Source of the DNA: Apostichopus californicus
Lineage: Eukaryota > Echinodermata > Holothuroidea > Aspidochirotida > Stichopodidae
Reading direction: 5' to 3'
Assembly: GCA_020650975.1 (NCBI GenBank)
Contig: JAIPMN010017921.1
Location: 1 to 30,410 of the forward strand
DNA length: 30,410 bases
Each line of letters begins with the position of its first letter. The first letter of the stretch is position 1. Below the pieces are notes generated by a model. It was not told the DNA's origin. It saw only the letters and a program-made list of their open reading frames with translations, and searched no databases. Made by a program: the position numbers and the translations under genes. Shown one piece after another: positions 28,515 through 30,410 of the stretch.

Positions 28515-28588
28515 CTTTTCAGTTAAGTGCATACAGCTTCTGATAAAAGTGTTAGTAGAGCTTTGGCAGTGGGTTGGAGACTGCGAGG

Positions 28589-28616
28589 AGGGGGGGGGAG
28601 GGGGGTGGGTGTTGGG
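28589..28616 (+). other. G-quadruplex-type motif in the 3' UTR
   Basis: G runs of nine or more, six, three and three, separated by 1-4 bases, on the sense strand of the transcript. Confidence 0.6.
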
Positions 28617-28745
28617 ACGATATTTTCATTGTAGTTTATTGATTAACAGTTAAACTTGATTCCTTTCGCTCTGTCTTGCTTACATCAAGTATTACTTGTA
28701 AACCAAAATGAGGTTACTTGTGTGAGATGGTTAGATTACTGATTT

Positions 28746-29150
28746 ATGCAAAGAGTTAATCAAGGTGGCAGTCCTTTAAGATTGAATCAAGATGGCTGTC
28801 TATTAAGAGAAAATCAAAATTACCGTCTACTAAAAGTAAATCAAGATATGCTGTCTATTGAAAGTGATTCAAAATGGCCGTCTATTAAAAGTAAATCAAG
28901 ATGGCCGTCTATTAAAAGTAAATCAAGATGGCCGTCTCTTAAGTTTCTTAACAGTAAATCAAATGACCGTCTACTAACAGTAAATCAAGATGGCTGTCTA
29001 TTGAAAGTGATTCAAGATGGCCGTCTATTAAAAGTAAATCAAGATGGCCGTCTATTAAGAGCAAATGAAAATGGCCGTCTACTAACAGTAAATCGAGATG
29101 GCTGTCTATGGAGTGTGAATCAAGATGGCTGCCTATTAAGACCAACATGG
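28746..29150 (+). repeat. 27-bp tandem array in the 3' UTR
   Basis: About 14 units of GTAAATCAAGATGGCCGTCT then ATTAAAA, with some 28-30-bp variants. The open frame across it (28746-29201) reads nine-residue repeats such as VNQDGRLLK and follows from the period. Several units contain ATTAAA, a minor poly(A) hexamer. Confidence 0.9.
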
Positions 29151-29209
29151 CTAAATGATATATTACAAAAGATGTGTTTTGAGAGAAAGATTTGCTTTTG
29201 AATTTCACT

Positions 29210-30141
29210 AAGAACTATTTAAGTGTTAATTATGAGCATTAGAATAGTTTCATTACCAGGACTTTCAGGCTGTTTAACAGAGTGTGGTGAAAAGGGAAAT
29301 TAGAGAGTTTGAGTCTTTAAATCAGTGATACCCCATTAACAAGTTGGAACCATAGTTGTTTATTCCTGAACAAATATGAAGATTAGCTTGTATACTTCTA
29401 GGGATGCTTTGTGATATCTTGGGGTAGCCTACTCCACTTATTTTTGTTTGAGATTATAGAACAGAAAGTCAAGTGCTGATTCTTATTGTACTTCAATCTG
29501 TTTACAATCTGTTTACTGTTTATATTATTCTATTTAAATTAATCTGGTATTTGTTGATGTTTTATTATGATCCTTGCTGTTGGCTTTAATCATGGTCGTG
29601 CAATGAAAACACATTCGTATAATTGTGCAATTTTATTCAGTTCAATCCATAATTCTTTTTCATTATTTAATTTCCTATATTTATAAACTGATATTAGTCT
29701 CTAATAGTTTTCTTTCTTTCATCTTTAAATTGATTTGAGTCATTTATATTTGGTGTTATGAATGTATGTAATGATGTAATTTAATTATCACGATGAGTTG
29801 ACTGAAACACAACTGTCAACTTATTCATACATTTTGTAATTTAGGAAGGCTCACTCTGTACCTTTACTAGGTGTTTCGACATTCCAACTTGTGCCAATAT
29901 TCCATATATTCTTGAAATCCATATACATTTCCTAACAATGCATGCATTGTCTTACAAAACCATTAACTGTAATACAATACAATCCATTGTCTTACAAAAC
30001 CATAAACTGTAATACTGTACAATTCAAATTGCAGTAGATTAATAGAATACAATGTACACAAAACAATGAAATACAAATATTAGTAATATTCTGTCATACA
30101 TTAAAACAGTGCAATGTTATATAACGGAGATAAGTTATATC
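29210..30141 (+). other. Distal 3' UTR or flank, no recognised feature
   Basis: AT-rich sequence without open frames of note. A short direct repeat (CATTGTCTTACAAAACCATA) occurs at about 29944 and 29984. I cannot support any gene here, nor in the last 260 bp of the window. Confidence 0.6.
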
Positions 30142-30147
30142 AATAAA
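30142..30147 (+). promoter_or_regulatory. Candidate poly(A) signal AATAAA
   Basis: AATAAA inside ATCAATAAAGTAA. It is the first canonical hexamer I see after the ARFGEF3 stop. No clear GU-rich downstream element stands out, so use is uncertain. Confidence 0.35.
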
Positions 30148-30410
30148 GTAATATGTAATACAAGTACATTAACAACATACAAAACAAACTATATTACCAG
30201 AAAAGTACACTATACAGTAAAATGAGAATCCTGGTAAACTGAATTATTAAAACTGAATAGCGACTACAATACTGCAGGCAAAATGTGTTGAAGTAAATAT
30301 GCAAAGTACAACAGTGCACTTGCCTAAGCTGTATTAGGTATAAAGAATGTCATGGCCTAAGCTGTCTTATTGTGTATGTATGACTTGTTCTACATATTAA
30401 GAGGGATTTA

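Larger units (their letters stand above)
27372..30165 (+). other. ARFGEF3: Probable 3' UTR of ARFGEF3
   Basis: The sequence after the stop is AT-rich, without conserved coding blocks. The only canonical AATAAA I find downstream of the stop is at 30142-30147, which would give a 3' UTR of about 2.8 kb; an ATTAAA at 27925-27930 could end a short form. It contains two tandem arrays, a perfect 13-bp inverted repeat and a G-run cluster. The end position is an estimate. Confidence 0.45.

Noticed and set aside
28746-29208. 151-codon open frame, with an opposite-strand one, after the ARFGEF3 stop
   Set aside because: The 27-bp period explains it. The repeated nine-residue unit has no support as a protein, and the region is best read as 3' UTR.

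Overview
The window is a stretch of an intron-rich animal nuclear genome. It holds the middle and 3' part of one plus-strand gene, read here as the ARFGEF3 (BIG3) orthologue. Nineteen exons can be joined in phase from base 1 to a TGA at 27369-27371. They encode about 1810 residues, roughly the last four fifths of the protein; the first exons lie upstream of the window. Recognition rests on blocks shared with vertebrate ARFGEF3, recalled from memory: HLDLLKL, LLGEAGY, SLDGLRKAA, MGSH..CW.HVFR, RPLLH.M..WS.VAPHLVE, FEAFLNTDN, CLPAL.YL.RC, QPPTL.LLFE, GCSCIR, and the C-terminal TI..LM.EYKKRK.QH and VFP..SQL.CHVT. The AT-rich introns, the repeat types and the sequence divergence suggest a marine invertebrate deuterostome, most likely an echinoderm, but I cannot fix the species.

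Layout: exons 1-18 lie between 1 and 18649, separated by introns of 0.1 to 1.3 kb. Intron 18 is 7.1 kb (18650-25756). It is followed by one large last exon (25757-27371) and a long 3' UTR that may run to an AATAAA at 30142. I see no second protein-coding host gene and no RNA gene.

The introns and 3' UTR carry many tandem repeat arrays, with units of 10, 21, 27, 36, 39, 42, 52, 54, 60, 70 and 76 bp. They also hold two MITE-like elements, three copies of a short retroposed hairpin element (two with clear 14-15 bp target duplications), one tRNA-derived SINE and one minus-strand LINE fragment.

The most unusual pattern is that in at least three introns (5, 9 and 11) the tandem repeat is built from the exon's own 3' end plus the start of the intron. 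The real 5' splice site is therefore followed by a row of decayed copies of itself. Second, the same 36-bp satellite sits in opposite orientations in introns 16 and 18, bracketing exons 17 and 18, a layout that could pair in the pre-mRNA. Third, the tail of a hairpin element appears to supply the branch point and T-rich tract used by exon 14. At the protein level, the PP1-docking motif KAVSF of the human protein is not kept in exon 12, while a textbook RVSF motif is formed across the exon 18/19 junction.
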